NCBI GenBank assembly: GCA_900239685.1 | Contig: OENT01000069.1 | Coordinates: 181,795-245,794, forward strand | DNA length: 64,000 nucleotides | Direction of reading: 5' to 3' | DNA from: Rotaria macrura | Lineage: Eukaryota; Rotifera; Eurotatoria; Philodinida; Philodinidae | Shown here: positions 11,242 to 22,119 of the stretch, in pieces | How positions within the stretch are numbered: position 1 is the stretch's first letter | How the letters are laid out: each line of letters starts with the position of its first letter | Notes under the pieces: model-generated | Seen by the model: only the letters and a program-made list of their open reading frames with translations | The model's database searches: none | What the model was told of the DNA's origin: nothing | Translations under genes and position numbers: made by a program

Positions 11242-11553
11242 TTAAAGGTGCAGTAATTCCATCACGCAGTAAATGGAATTTAAAACTTCTATTCTAAATG
11301 TTACAAAGATTGCTTCATAGACATTAAAAGTTGGAAGATATTGAGCGCTGCCTTTCAATGTGTATTCGTGATTACGGTCGTGTTTTTTGATTGTTGGAAG
11401 TAGGTTTTTAATGAGTTGCAAATGAATAAAAATGAATTCATTGAGAAGAAAAGAACTACCCACAACACTCTCTGTTATACATGGGTGTCGATACTCATTT
11501 GATCGTATAGTCACATCTACATTAGAAATAGAGAACTCTTCATAATCAATGTT
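11242..11553 (-). CDS. Possible orphan or upstream exon, function unknown
   Basis: An open minus-strand frame starts right after a good acceptor (CCCATTTCAG, ending at 11554) and runs about 103 residues to a stop at 11242. It reads as ordinary protein (NIDYEEFSISNVDVTIRSNE at its start) but has no domain I recognise. It lies about 600 bp upstream of the first supported ART-LRR exon on the same strand, and the hAT element at 11582-12274 begins 28 bp beyond its acceptor. It could be an upstream exon of that gene, the tail of a neighbouring gene, or chance. A second open frame at 10905-11090 on the same strand is weaker. Confidence 0.3.
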   Translation of the reverse strand, partial: NIDYEEFSISNVDVTIRSNEYRHPCITESVVGSSFLLNEFIFIHLQLIKNLLPTIKKHDRNHEYTLKGSAQYLPTFNVYEAIFVTFRIEVLNSIYCVMELLHL

Positions 11554-11581
11554 CTGAAATGGGATGGAGATGGGTGTGAGT

Positions 11582-12274
11582 CAGTGTTTCCAATGGAAAT
11601 CTAAAACAAAATGTACGTGTACACTTTACTTAGATGAGCAAAGTATACGTTTACACTTTGTTTTGGGCAACAAAGTGTACAAAGCGTACTGAAACCACTT
11701 TTTTCGATGTAAAAAACAAAAAATATTCTTCGTTTTCCAGTGATAAGTATAAATTAAGATTTAGAAAGCAATTTGCAGGGACAACACGACTGTGACGGAG
11801 ATATAAACGTCACCTGTCTAAAAAAACATTGGCTAAGACTTTCTCCTAGTTTTAAACCAACATTATTTCTTCATTTTAAACACAGCGCCGTCACCGTCAC
11901 TTTTATGTTGTGTATGTGAATCACACAAATCAGTGCGCAAATGCGATTGAAATGAAGAAGAAATTGACTATGCTTCTCACGCCGACCCCTTTTCGTTCGC
12001 CTGCAGAGAAATGATAAATAGACATACTGTTTCATAATCCGGCACAATACTTTTTAAATATGAGAAGAAAATGAGTTTAAACAAGAAAAATAATTGAAAG
12101 GTCACACTTTAACATCTTATACACTGGGTAAAGTTCTAGAATCAAAGTATAAATGGCTTGTGCAAAGTGTACTGTAGGCGTACACTTTGGTTATTAGAGC
12201 AAAGTGTAAATCAGAGTTAGCAGATGTTCTGTACATTTTGCTTCCAGTTGGTACACCTGCTGCTGGAAACACTG
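11582..12274. mobile_element. Non-autonomous hAT element with perfect 8-bp target duplication
   Basis: The ends are CAGTGTTTCCA and its inverse (TGGAAACACTG), a hAT-type terminal repeat. The flanks are identical: GTGTGAGT at 11574-11581 and at 12275-12282, the 8-bp duplication expected for hAT insertion. Near both ends are multiple copies of AAAGTGTAC/GTACACTTT in both orientations, and ACAAAATGTAC / GCAAAATGTAC recurs at matching subterminal positions. These look like transposase-binding subterminal repeats. The 693-bp interior has no transposase frame. Confidence 0.88.
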
Positions 12275-12299
12275 GTGTGAGTGCTTTTTAAAAACATAG

Positions 12300-12626
12300 C
12301 CCAGTGAAAAATTTTCGGATTTAATGAGATTATCATCGAATTTTTGTGCAACAAAATCAACATTATAATCGATTGAAATTTTCCAAAACCAAGCTAATTT
12401 GATTTTTAATCAGAAATAATCTCTTAAATCAAGTATAATTTTGATTTTAATCAAATTTGACTTGATTTTAATCAAAATTATACTTGATTTAAGAGATTAT
12501 TTCTGATTAAAAATCAAATTAGCTTGGTTTTGGAAAATTTCAATCGATTATAATGTTGATTTTGTTGCACAAAAATTCGATGATAATCTCATAGAATCTC
12601 ATAGAATCTGACAAATTTTCACTGGG
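12300..12626. mobile_element. Fold-back element with perfect 121-bp inverted arms
   Basis: Left arm 12326-12446 is the exact reverse complement of right arm 12470-12590, with a 23-bp spacer. Outside the arms the repeat continues imperfectly to the ends CCCAGTGAAAA / TTTTCACTGGG, and AG flanks both sides (candidate 2-bp duplication). The right side carries an extra tandem copy of TCTCATAGAA. It begins 25 bp after the right end of the hAT element. The near-perfect arms suggest a fairly recent origin, or selection for pairing. Confidence 0.85.
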
Positions 12627-14739
12627 AGGTACACTACCAAACCGTTTCAAGTTCTGCAAAAGCTAGGGGACCAGAAATGGTTCTTCCCCATGATTCACAG
12701 TGGAAAAACCTACTAGGGAATTCATTTTAAGATCTATTGAACTAAAATAGGTTTAATATAAAAAAGACGGAACCACTCAAGCTCGAGATGACACTTTTAA
12801 GCCGTCAAATCAAAACAAAAAGGATTCATCTCAAATCGGGATGGTTTCTTATTTTTTATTTCGAACCTTTTCTCGTCCCACAGAGTTAAAAATGGTTTCG
12901 TAGCTTCTGTCGAGCGAAAAAAAGGTTCTTTAGTAAAACTCTTTTGTAAGAGTGTGAGTGTGGGTGTGTTTTGGCATGTATATTTGAGCGAAGGAAGTTT
13001 TAAACACACACTTACACTCACATATCCACGCCGAAAACCGAATCCAAATCTCAGTCGAGAACAAAAACAAATATTTTTGTACCAAACTCCAACACTTTGA
13101 ATTTTTGCATCTCTATACATGATGGTATTTGCATGATCCGAAGTATCTATTGAAATCTTTAAGAAAAGATACTAACCATTGATCTGATACATTCATTAAA
13201 AATAATGAGACTAATAATTAAATAATCAATTAGGTGTAACAAATAAAAATTAGTTATATCATTGAATTAGCCCAAAAAATGATCTAAAACAGCAAGAACT
13301 AACTGCAGTAGCTAATTTTTAGTTACTATTGATTAAGTTTAATTCTTGATATAATCTAAAAATGAATTTCAAAAACATACAATTCACGGAATACACTGGC
13401 GATGATTCCATTGTTCTATTTATATCCCAAAAGGCTACAAAACAAAGACGAATCAATTATTTTAAAATAAAAAAATCTTATTAGCTCATCTGTCTTATCT
13501 GATACATGTAAACGAAAAAGAAACATTAGTTCTACATGTGAACGTTATAGTTTTTAAATAAAGGCATACGAAAACAAATAATGTAGTTTTTGAAAATTGA
13601 CTTGAAATAACAAAGAACCGATGTGTATGGTCTCTTAGTTGATGAATTACAAGAAAAAATATTTTGAAATGCATTAGATATACAGAAATTTAGTAAATTA
13701 ATTTGAAAGGAGAGTATGAGTTTTATTTTCGGTAAACCGTAACTATCATCAATACCGTATTGCAACATCTACTCACACCCTCATTGACTAACTACAAAAA
13801 CCTCTTTAGACACTCAGCTCTTCTAGAGATTAAAGCTTGAGAAAGAGAAATCTGAATAAGTTTGTCCAATTTTGTTTGTACATGCATCTCTTGGTTACTA
13901 GCCGTGGCAATCCTAATGATATCATTGTTTTCTATGATCGAAACGGAAACCGTAAATAGAAACAGAAAGGTTTGAAACGCACGGCACTCATCATTAATAG
14001 TTTTCGACAACCTGAGCAAAGATTTAACGCTTCTTCATTACTTGGAAAGTTTTGTACTAGCATTCGCATTGATCGTTGCTGCTCGTTGGGTGTAACTTAA
14101 GTGTTTGTCGTATATCAGTTATCACTTCGGTGTTTTTACTTTGATTCTATCAGCGTTTGACAAACATCCATGTATATCGTAGATTGAGAAAATTCGCAGT
14201 CACAAATCAACTACGTTGGTATGCATTTTTCATATTATATTGCATGTCTACTCAAATGAAAAATCTCCCAAATTATTTATTATTTGGACTTCTAAAATGC
14301 GTCTGTGTTCGCGATTTATTTTATAGGTTGTTAAAGCTTAATAATGGAATCGATTATATAACTTCTATGATCCTCTCGAAATTTATTTGTATGCTCCTTC
14401 AAAATGTGTTCTTCAAGAAATGTCACATAACCATAAGGACTGCGTATTTTAAAACTGAAATTCAATATTGTTTTATTTTTTAACAATGACTTCTTCTTTT
14501 CAGAAGCAACCAATCGTCAAACTATCATAAAATATTACTTGATATAGGAAGGTATTTTACGTACGCACCCTTTAAATGTATCGAACAAAACTCTAAAATG
14601 ATAACGAAAAATGAAGAACTCATTAATTACAATAATTAGTGACAATTCAATTTTGCGTTTTTCATTTCTAAGAGGCAGTGTAGAAGACATCACTATATGC
14701 TCTGACCCATGTAAAAACTTTTAAGCATAACATCAGTAC
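12627..14739. other. Non-coding stretch
   Basis: No supported gene. Open frames at 12797-13120, 13792-14019 and 14157-14483 have biased, low-information translations without domains. A weak TGTGAG/GTGTG-rich patch lies near 12950-13025. Confidence 0.45.
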
Positions 14740-15110
14740 ATTCATCATTTTTATTGATTTCCGATATAAAGAATTGATGAAAATCGAACAATTCTGATTA
14801 CTTTCGATTAAATTCAGAACTGTAATCGATTTTTATCCCCAATAGATTGGGAATCAAAGTTTTTTCATCCATTATAATTGATTTTATCCACTGCAACCGA
14901 TTAAAATCAATTCGGAATCAATTAAAAATCGATTATCAATCGATTGGGAACCGATTTAAATCAGCCTCAATCAATTTTAATCGATTAGTACAGCGAGAAA
15001 TAGCAGTTTCTTCAATTGTAATTAATTGTAAGAAATTATAATCGATTCGTCATCGATTTATTATCGATTAAGGGTGTATGATTATAATCGATTTAAATCA
15101 GATTTTACTT
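14740..15110. repeat. Island of AATCGATT words
   Basis: More than a dozen copies or near-copies of AATCGATT, ATCGATTTAAATC and TCAATTTTAATCG lie within about 370 bp, in a pattern like the subterminal arrays elsewhere. A hAT-like string (AAGGGTGTATGATTATAATC) sits at 15069-15088, but I found no matching opposite end, so borders are not defined. Confidence 0.5.
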
Positions 15111-15196
15111 CCATTTTGTTTCATGGATACAATGAAAAGAAAAAGAATAATTAATCTGTTGATGGAATTATTTAATGGACTCGATCATGCATTGTC

Positions 15197-15700
15197 TCAT
15201 CTTTGATATATGAAAAGGCAGTGAAAAATAAAACACAATAAAAAAATAAAATCCATCATGTTCAGATAAGTTAACCATGATTCATAGTAGTTGATACAAA
15301 GAGAAACTGGATCATGACCCAATAAAGATGTCTTCATTGTTTGAAGTAATTCTCCTAGCCAGATTGAGTTAAATAAGGTATAAGATACTCCACCTCGAGC
15401 TCCAGTTGATTGGAAAAAAGAAAAAACGCTTGATACTCCATAAATAGACTGAATCCATGCGGCGATGGAACGAGGTAGTATACCGAAAGGTCCAAACCCA
15501 AACAAGCTTAAAAATTGAGGTAGACCATATTTAATAAAACTAAACGCGATGGTATAGGGCCAACCAGCTTGAAACAAGACTGAATAGAATGCTCGATTTC
15601 GTGGTCGGCGACACTGGGCAAGTTGATTGTGCAAGAATACATGCAAGGTCACTGAGATGGCAAACACGCTGATAATTAGTAGCCTTCTAAAATTTGGCAT
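15197..15700 (-). CDS. ISG12/IFI6-27-like small membrane protein
   Basis: This is a 167-residue single-exon frame. The first about 30 residues look like a signal peptide or anchor (basic start, then LLIISVFAISVTLHVFL). Residues 65-103 (GFGPFGILPRSIAAWIQSIY, then a stretch ending FFQSTGARG) follow the ISG12 pattern of interferon alpha-inducible 6/27 proteins: G-F-x-x-x-G-I, S-x-A-A, a QS, then FFQS-x-GA. The tail after residue 105 is unlike the family and ends in a hydrophobic segment (about 150-164), so the true gene may splice out of this frame after the domain. In animals such proteins sit in organelle or endoplasmic-reticulum membranes; the role here is unknown. Family assignment rests on motif reading only. 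Confidence 0.55.
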   Translation of the reverse strand: MPNFRRLLIISVFAISVTLHVFLHNQLAQCRRPRNRAFYSVLFQAGWPYTIAFSFIKYGLPQFLSLFGFGPFGILPRSIAAWIQSIYGVSSVFSFFQSTGARGGVSYTLFNSIWLGELLQTMKTSLLGHDPVSLCINYYESWLTYLNMMDFIFLLCFIFHCLFIYQR

Positions 15701-16204
15701 TTTTCATGCAAGGTGTACGGATAAGATTATTCTTGAGATTAGCGTGGTGAAAACGATCTATAATGTAACTATCGACCTATTACGAAAAACTAAAACACAG
15801 ATTGAAGAAAGTCGACGACCAAATTGATTTTATTAGTTAAGCTGTACGAACAAACAGACAGACATGTCCCTTTATGTACAGAGTTTTAAACAAAAATGTT
15901 GTATCTCATTGTGCATATTGTTTGCTTATCTTCTAGAGATTTTCTGCATCAAAAATTTCATTTAGTGAAGAATGCCGAGTATTTTTAACTAAATGAAAAT
16001 GAAAAACATTTGAAGATTAAAACTCACTTAAAAGCATCAGATACATCCCCTATTCTACACATTTTTCACACGATCGTGCGACTTTTCTCTTCTGACTCCG
16101 GCAGCTATAGTTTGTTGTGGCAAATTCCAAGACTTAATTCAAGGAGCAACTATATTTCAGGGATGGAAGTGAAGAGAAAAGAAATACTGACATCCAAAAA
16201 CTGA
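15701..16204. other. Non-coding stretch upstream of the ISG12-like gene
   Basis: It probably contains the promoter of the minus-strand gene starting at 15700; no TATA box stands out. No other feature seen. Confidence 0.4.
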
Positions 16205-16566
16205 CCCAGGTGGATGAATTCAACACTGAATTCTATCGGATATTACAAGATTCGATGCGAGTCGACAAAATTCAATGGGATTCCAGGTTGGGAACAACTA
16301 ACGGATCCGGCGGAATATTCATATTTTATTATTTGGACACGATTTAGTATCTGAAGCTAACATTAGCGGTCGGCCAAAGCCCTCAGACAGGTTTCATCGA
16401 ATCCAACAGTAAGATATTCTACGATCACAATACTAGGGATCCGAATAGCGGTCCATAACCTGGATTCGTACCAGAATTCATCAGTTTTATAGAAATTTAC
16501 ATCAAATTGGATAAAGCTGCTATCGGAGATCCACTCAGATCCCGCTGTCGGAATGATTCTCCTTTG
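16205..16566. mobile_element. MITE copy 2 (GGATCCGAT family), diverged
   Basis: It starts CCCAGGTGGATGAATTC and ends GGAATGATTCTCCTTTG, where the terminal CCTGGG of the family has decayed to CCTTTG. The flanking bases (GA and TA) do not match. Same orientation as 6339-6666; it shares landmarks (TGGGATTCC, AACGGATCCG, AGGGATCCGAATA) but with many substitutions and a distinct middle. An older copy. Confidence 0.65.
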
Positions 16567-16683
16567 TACGCCTAAATAATTTAAGATTTGTTCTCGTACA
16601 TCTTCACGAACAACACTAATGTCATTGTCTGAACAAGACAATTATTAACCGTATTTTATTCAATTCACTGTAGCTGATGCCAT

Positions 16684-17196
16684 CCCTAGGAGGTGGCTCC
16701 TTCTTATTTACAATTGGTCAAACACTAGTATTAAAAGATTCTCACACAGGGACTGTGAAAAATGAAGTGCTCCTGAAATCGCACTTCACGAGTTAGTTTT
16801 TTAAATTTTTATTTCATTATTTTAGCTTTTAGTCTATTGGATTTAACTTTTAAAATTTTTCTTGAAATCTTTCTTGCATTTTTTTTTAAATTAGCTAATT
16901 ATCAGTGAATTTTTTCAGACATACTTTTAAATTTAAAAATTTCTCCAGTTTTTTACAAGTTTTTCATAGAGAGTTTTTTCCACTTCCAATTGTTTTTAAC
17001 TTTTGCGTCCTTAGAAAAACTGTTGATATTTTTACAACAAAAAATATTAACTCAACGAAAAGGGTTCTTATGTCGTCTCTTATGTAGCAACTGCGACGCA
17101 GTTAAGCGTTATTCTAATACTTTTATCGTAACTAAGCTCAACTGCGACCTCTTCCCCGCTACTTCACCGTAGTCGAACACATGCGCATTCTTAGGG
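16684..17196. mobile_element. CCCTA-type element with AT duplication
   Basis: It begins CCCTAGGA and ends TTCTTAGGG (inverse CCCTAAGAA), flanked by AT on both sides. It contains a TTATTTACAATTGGTC segment and an AT-rich core, and ends with TGCGACGCAGT words (about 17088-17160). These are shared with 2778-3750, so the two intervals are related. No reading frame of interest. Confidence 0.6.
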
Positions 17197-19711
17197 ATTC
17201 ATCCACATAACTTGAGTACAGAAAAAAAAACGTAATAAATAAAAAAAAGACCGATTAAATAGAGAATTAACAAATCATCGATATAGGGAAGCAGTTGCTT
17301 CTACTTATGAGTGAAAAAACTCCTCAAAAAAGTTCGAATAAAAACGGAGAGCTCGTTTACGCCCAAAAATACAATTTTTTGAGGCATAATGGACGCTTTC
17401 GTTAAAAATAACATTTCAAATTTTTGCAAAAATTTCACGCAATTGTACAGAAAAACTTGAACAATACGTGGATTGGAAAGTCTCAAAAGCTTAGAATTTT
17501 TTTGAAAAAATTAGGAAAAACTCCAGTTTTTTCTCAAAATTACATCGGAAACTTGCACGGACAAAAAAGTTAAGAGTGACTGCTTTTTGTTTCTAATCGA
17601 TATAATTACAGGTTTGGGCTGCTTATGTAGAAGAAAAACACCAAGCGCAAACATAACATCATCATAAAATTCAATAAATGGCATAAAGTATTACTTTTGG
17701 CTATGGAGCCGCAATAATTTTGTCGAGTAAAGTGAAAAATTTCAAAAGCGTATGCCAACTGAGTTTGATTAAAAGTTGTGAAATAACTGGTTTCGTTTCA
17801 CAGGTAGCACGACGAGGAAAATAAAAATGTACAATTTTTAAGGAAGAGAAGAAAAAAAGGCAAAACCTACTCTGGCAGACGTGAAACAATGACTACAGTA
17901 TAAAAATACCTTGAATAATAAATCCTTAAAGTGTTTATTGAATTGCCACGCAGAATAACCCCTTTTTATCATATTTGCAATCTTCATAAACTACCGGAAA
18001 TCATTTTGGAAATCAATAAACTCTTCAGTGTACACGAGCAATGTGGTTAAGAGGGCTTGGTTGTGCCTGCATCTGCAGCTGAGGATGGGTGTGAGTTGTT
18101 GTGTCAATAGATGCATCTCAAATTCCTTCATACCATTTACACCCTCTTTCAACCACTTCCTTTTTTCCTAAAAGTCAGCCGTGAATAATAGGAGTAGATT
18201 TCATGTTTACTAATAAAATATAAATATTGCGGTGTATTGCCATCGACTCCATGGATTCTTTTGCTGATTTTTAGTATCTTCGTGTTAGTATTCTTATTTC
18301 ACCTTTCAACTTTTCGTAAACAACGCTGAACCAACATTAATATATTCAGTTTAGTCTGAATACACTCCCAGGGCAAAAAAGAGTTAAAACCTCAAATAAT
18401 TATATGTATATAAGGAGATACATGTGTTTCAAAATTTTATCATGAAGAGATATAGGAATGTGTGATGCACGTAAATACGATCAAATCAATTTAAGAGTCA
18501 TTTCGCGACCGGAACGACCAGTTTACACAAAGACTGTCCGGAGGTAAATTTTATATTTTGAAGTTTAGTATTTCGTTTGATAGCTTATGGTATGAACATA
18601 CAAAATCCAAGTTATTAGGGTCCAAGGACATTCTAGTGAAAAGATATAAAGAACACAAGTGAGTCACCCTCATCCAAATAACCAAAAATCATGATTTTTA
18701 ATTGAATTTCTTGTCCATCGTATATTTTCTTGTCAAAGCTTGACCAAATCTAAAAGTTTCATATATCATTCAATAGTGCGGAGTCTGCTCTACTCTACCT
18801 GATAAGAGCATTCTCAAATCATGTTTGACATTGGGTACAAAAATTGAAAAACAAAGTTTGATTGAAAGTTGAAAAAATTTGTTTTTCTCCTTTTCGGGTC
18901 AAAAAGTAACTAGAAAGTGTCGAGCCCAGAAAAATAAGACCAGATTCTGAACGCCCGTGAAAAACTACATCTATTGATATGTAAATCAAAAGAAAAAAAA
19001 TCCGAGTCGTAACACAAAGTTTTCAAAACAATGCTATTCGTGAAAAAATGTTTTTTATTCTAAAGTTACTATATTCATACATTCGTAAGCATTTTCTGTT
19101 CTTACAACTTAGTCTAAAGTGAAAATTTCAAAAAGAGAAATATTGGCAAGAAAAATATTGAAATATAGAAAGATCAGCGTAGATGGTGCATGAAGGCATT
19201 TCAACATTTTCTTGCGATATCTTGCCCAAAGTTAAGAGAATTGAATGTTTCTCTGATTTTAGTCCAACGAAACATTCTTTAGAGCGATGTCAAATATCAT
19301 ATTCTAGTTAAGCACATCAAATTATATCGATAAGAGTGTATATCGAAAAATTCAAGTGGGGTTCCGAAACATCAATGATTTATATGAAGTGTACACTTGC
19401 ATGAATAACTTCTGAACAATGCATAATTAATATTAATGTCAAGAACTATAATTTTATGATTACTAGTGTACTGTTTTATAGAAATTTCTATAAGCTACAG
19501 AAATTTTCTTCAGCTTGATGCTTTCACAAAGAGGGAAAGCCAATCAAATAAACTTATGAAAGATATTTGACGTGTATCCGTGGAATCTCGGCAGGTCCAT
19601 ACGATGTCCATTCCCAAATTTAGCTAAACTGTCAGAGTTCGAGAATTTCCGTATGAAAGATTGGAGAGTTCACCTCAATTTTCATAGAGGTATAAGTGAG
19701 ATTGCAATAAT
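17197..19711. other. Non-coding stretch
   Basis: About 2.5 kb without a supported gene. No open frame with a recognisable domain and no clear repeat array. Confidence 0.5.
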
Positions 19712-20125
19712 TAAGGATATAATGGTAACGGTGAATCACCGGTTCACCGTTCTAACGGTAACCACCCTTACCGGTAGCCGTACCAACTGGTAATCGGTAC
19801 AGCGGGTAGCCGTGCCACCGGTAATCGTAAATACCGGCTAAAAACTGCTTCATACCGGTTTATTCAAGGGACCTCACGGTTTAAATAACTGGCCGTTGTC
19901 GTAACCGTCCTATCGCCTTTGAACGAGCTTATGTGGCTTATTTTGGCTTATACCGGCGGGATTAGGTGAATACCGGCTAGTACTGGCTAATATCGGCTTA
20001 TAACGGTAACCAGTTTCAACGGTAACTGGTTTCAACGGTAACCGATTTCAACAGTCACCGGTTGGATCGGTTACCGGCTGTGGTGGTTACCGATTGTAAC
20101 GGTTACCGTCACCATCGTATCCCTA
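19712..20125. mobile_element. hAT-like element filled with GGTAACCG words
   Basis: It begins TAAGGATATAATGGTAACGG; the right end, read inversely, is TAGGGATACGATGGTGACGG, a repeat of about 22 bp with a few mismatches. The flanking 8-mers GCAATAAT and GTAATATG agree at five of eight positions, compatible with an old 8-bp duplication. The whole 414-bp interior is a field of GGTAACCG/ACCGGT/CGGTTACC variants in both orientations. Non-coding. Confidence 0.65.
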
Positions 20126-20720
20126 GTAATATGCACTTTTTTCATGTTTAAAAAAAATATGGTTTTTCTTTTGAAAAGTAAGTGATAGTTCGATAATACT
20201 TGATCAGATTTGAAAACCAACCAGATATTTGGATCCCTAGTGAAAACTGCATCAGAACCCATTCTAATTATTGTAATTTTCATCCATTACTATAGTGCGG
20301 ATATTTTCTTGGCATACGGTATAGAAAGCACTTGACAAAAACAATGTACGCAAAATTCAATGAGAAAGTCGGATTTCTTCAGTCTGTTGTTGTGGCCAGT
20401 TCGATTGAGAAATGTTTCCTCTACTACATGTACTCTTTGGTTTTCTTCCCGACTTTATTTTGGAAGAATCGAATGGCGAAACAAAATTTTATCTTGATTA
20501 TCCAGCAAGTTCTGATGAATCTATTTGAGATCATAGAAAATGTCTCATAAATCGCCTTGGAATTCAATGAAATTCTCAGGGTTTGTAGAACTATTTCTGC
20601 TAATCACTTCGGTACTAAGTTATTCAATAGTGAACTCTCCTTTAATGGTAACATAGGTGCAATAGTACTAATGCCCAGGTCGAGAAACGCGGACTGGTTC
20701 CCGACGTAAAACATCAGAAG
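20126..20720. other. Non-coding stretch between two hAT-like elements
   Basis: An open frame at 20332-20550 has no domain and no supporting splice signal. Nothing else seen. Confidence 0.45.
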
Positions 20721-22119
20721 CAGAGATGGGCGAGTCAGGTTTTTTTTTGCTCAAGTCAAGTCAAGTCATTTGTAGATTATGCATAAGTCGAGTCGAGTCA
20801 AGTCCTTCCCCAAAAAAAGAGGCGCTCAAGTCAAGTCGAGTTAAGTCACGAGTTCGAAGCAGTCATGTTCAAGCCACACCAAGTCAAGTCTCAGCCCTAA
20901 TCAAGTCAAGTCGAGTCAAGTCTTGAGTCATCAGTCATTTTCGAGTCAAGTCACAAGTCAAAGTCTTTTTTCAAGCCAAGTCTTTGCACAAGTCAAGTCT
21001 TTTGCATAAGTCAAGTCTTTACACAAGTCAAGCCGTTGACGTGATATTGCTTTAAAAATTTTGAATTTAATTCTACATAAATTTATTGACAAAGATTTTT
21101 ACATTAGTCCATGATTACATTTTAACATCGTTAACATTGGTAATGTCTTTCTTGACATTTTTGATCGATGTTGTCGAAATATAAAACCCCTTTGAGAGAA
21201 AGCTCTTTCAACAGTTGATGATGTTGCAGGAACGGTGAATACCTTCTTTGCCAAGTAGTTTAATTCTTTGTATTTAATTGATTGATCAATTCTTGATATG
21301 CTGTTTTATGTTGACTTTTCACATGTCGATTCATATTGGATGTTACACCTACACTATCATATTGAATATTTTTACATAAAATGCATTCAGCAGTCCAATT
21401 TGTTTCATACTTTGTAATGTTAATGAAAAATTTAGTTTTTATTGTTCTTGGAATATTATCAATATTTTGTGATGGTGCTGTAGTTGATTCAACTGATGAA
21501 GAACAAGTGACTGAAGCAGGAAATAATACGTAGACATCTGGAGAATCATTTGAAAGCTCAATATCGTCATGTAAAATTGGTTCATTCATATTTAGTTTTA
21601 ACAAAGTTTATAATAAATTTAACTGATTCAATAATACAAAGGGTTATGTATGAATCACCCTAAACTCTCATCATTGGTTAGATATAACTTCTAATGATGT
21701 TGTCCGATTCTTTATTTTTTATTTCATATAGTGATTATTTATATTTACCATCATGAAAACTGAGCAATTATCTAGCGGAAAACTTCCTAAGTATTGATGG
21801 CAAAAAGTGAACAATTTCGTACTCGAAATAAAAAGAATAACGCTACGCGTTATGAATCTAGTATACATTATCGCTGCCGAAATACACGTGACTTGACTTG
21901 ACTTGCATTTTCCGGCAATTTACCAGTCAAGTCGAGTCAAAAAATTTTTCTACCCCAGTCAAGTCATACCCAGTCACAAGTCTTAAACAAAAACGACTAT
22001 ACCAGTCACAAGTCAAGTCTTCGAGTCATTGAAAAGTTGTTCAAGTCAAGTCATCCCACTCAATTATGACTTGACTTGACTTGGACTTAAGTCATTTTTG
22101 ACTTGACTCGCCAACTCTG
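20721..22119. mobile_element. hAT-like element with GACTTGACTT arrays at both ends and a BED-finger frame
   Basis: The left end CAGAGATGGGCGAGTCA faces the right end whose inverse is CAGAGTTGGCGAGTCA, a terminal inverted repeat of about 17 bp typical of hAT elements. Subterminal arrays of CAAGTCAAGTC run inward from the left (about 20750-21035) and of GACTTGACTT from the right (about 21890-22110), in mirrored orientation. Between them a minus-strand BED zinc-finger frame (21260-21604) survives. The flanking 8-mers (ATCAGAAG, CCACGAAC) do not match, so the duplication has decayed or a border was rearranged. At 1.4 kb it is an internally deleted derivative of a longer element. Confidence 0.75.
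21260..21604 (-). CDS. BED-type zinc-finger fragment of a hAT transposase
   Basis: A 114-residue frame. Residues 70-99 contain W70, C74-x2-C77 and H94-x4-H99, the C2H2 spacing of a BED finger, which binds DNA at the N-terminus of many hAT transposases. It lies inside the element 20721-22119 in minus orientation. The catalytic RNase-H-like domain and the C-terminal dimerisation region are absent: the frame stops after the finger, so this is a truncated remnant or a first exon whose partners were deleted. It could in principle bind the flanking GACTTG arrays; that is inference. Confidence 0.65.
   Translation of the reverse strand: MLKLNMNEPILHDDIELSNDSPDVYVLFPASVTCSSSVESTTAPSQNIDNIPRTIKTKFFINITKYETNWTAECILCKNIQYDSVGVTSNMNRHVKSQHKTAYQELINQLNTKN

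Noticed and set aside
20726-20926. 66-residue frame rich in SSRVKS
   Set aside because: Translation of the CAAGTCAAGTC array, not a protein.
20750-22110. CRISPR-like or satellite array
   Set aside because: Spacing of the word is irregular, there are no unique spacers of constant size, and the arrays are mirrored inside transposon ends.
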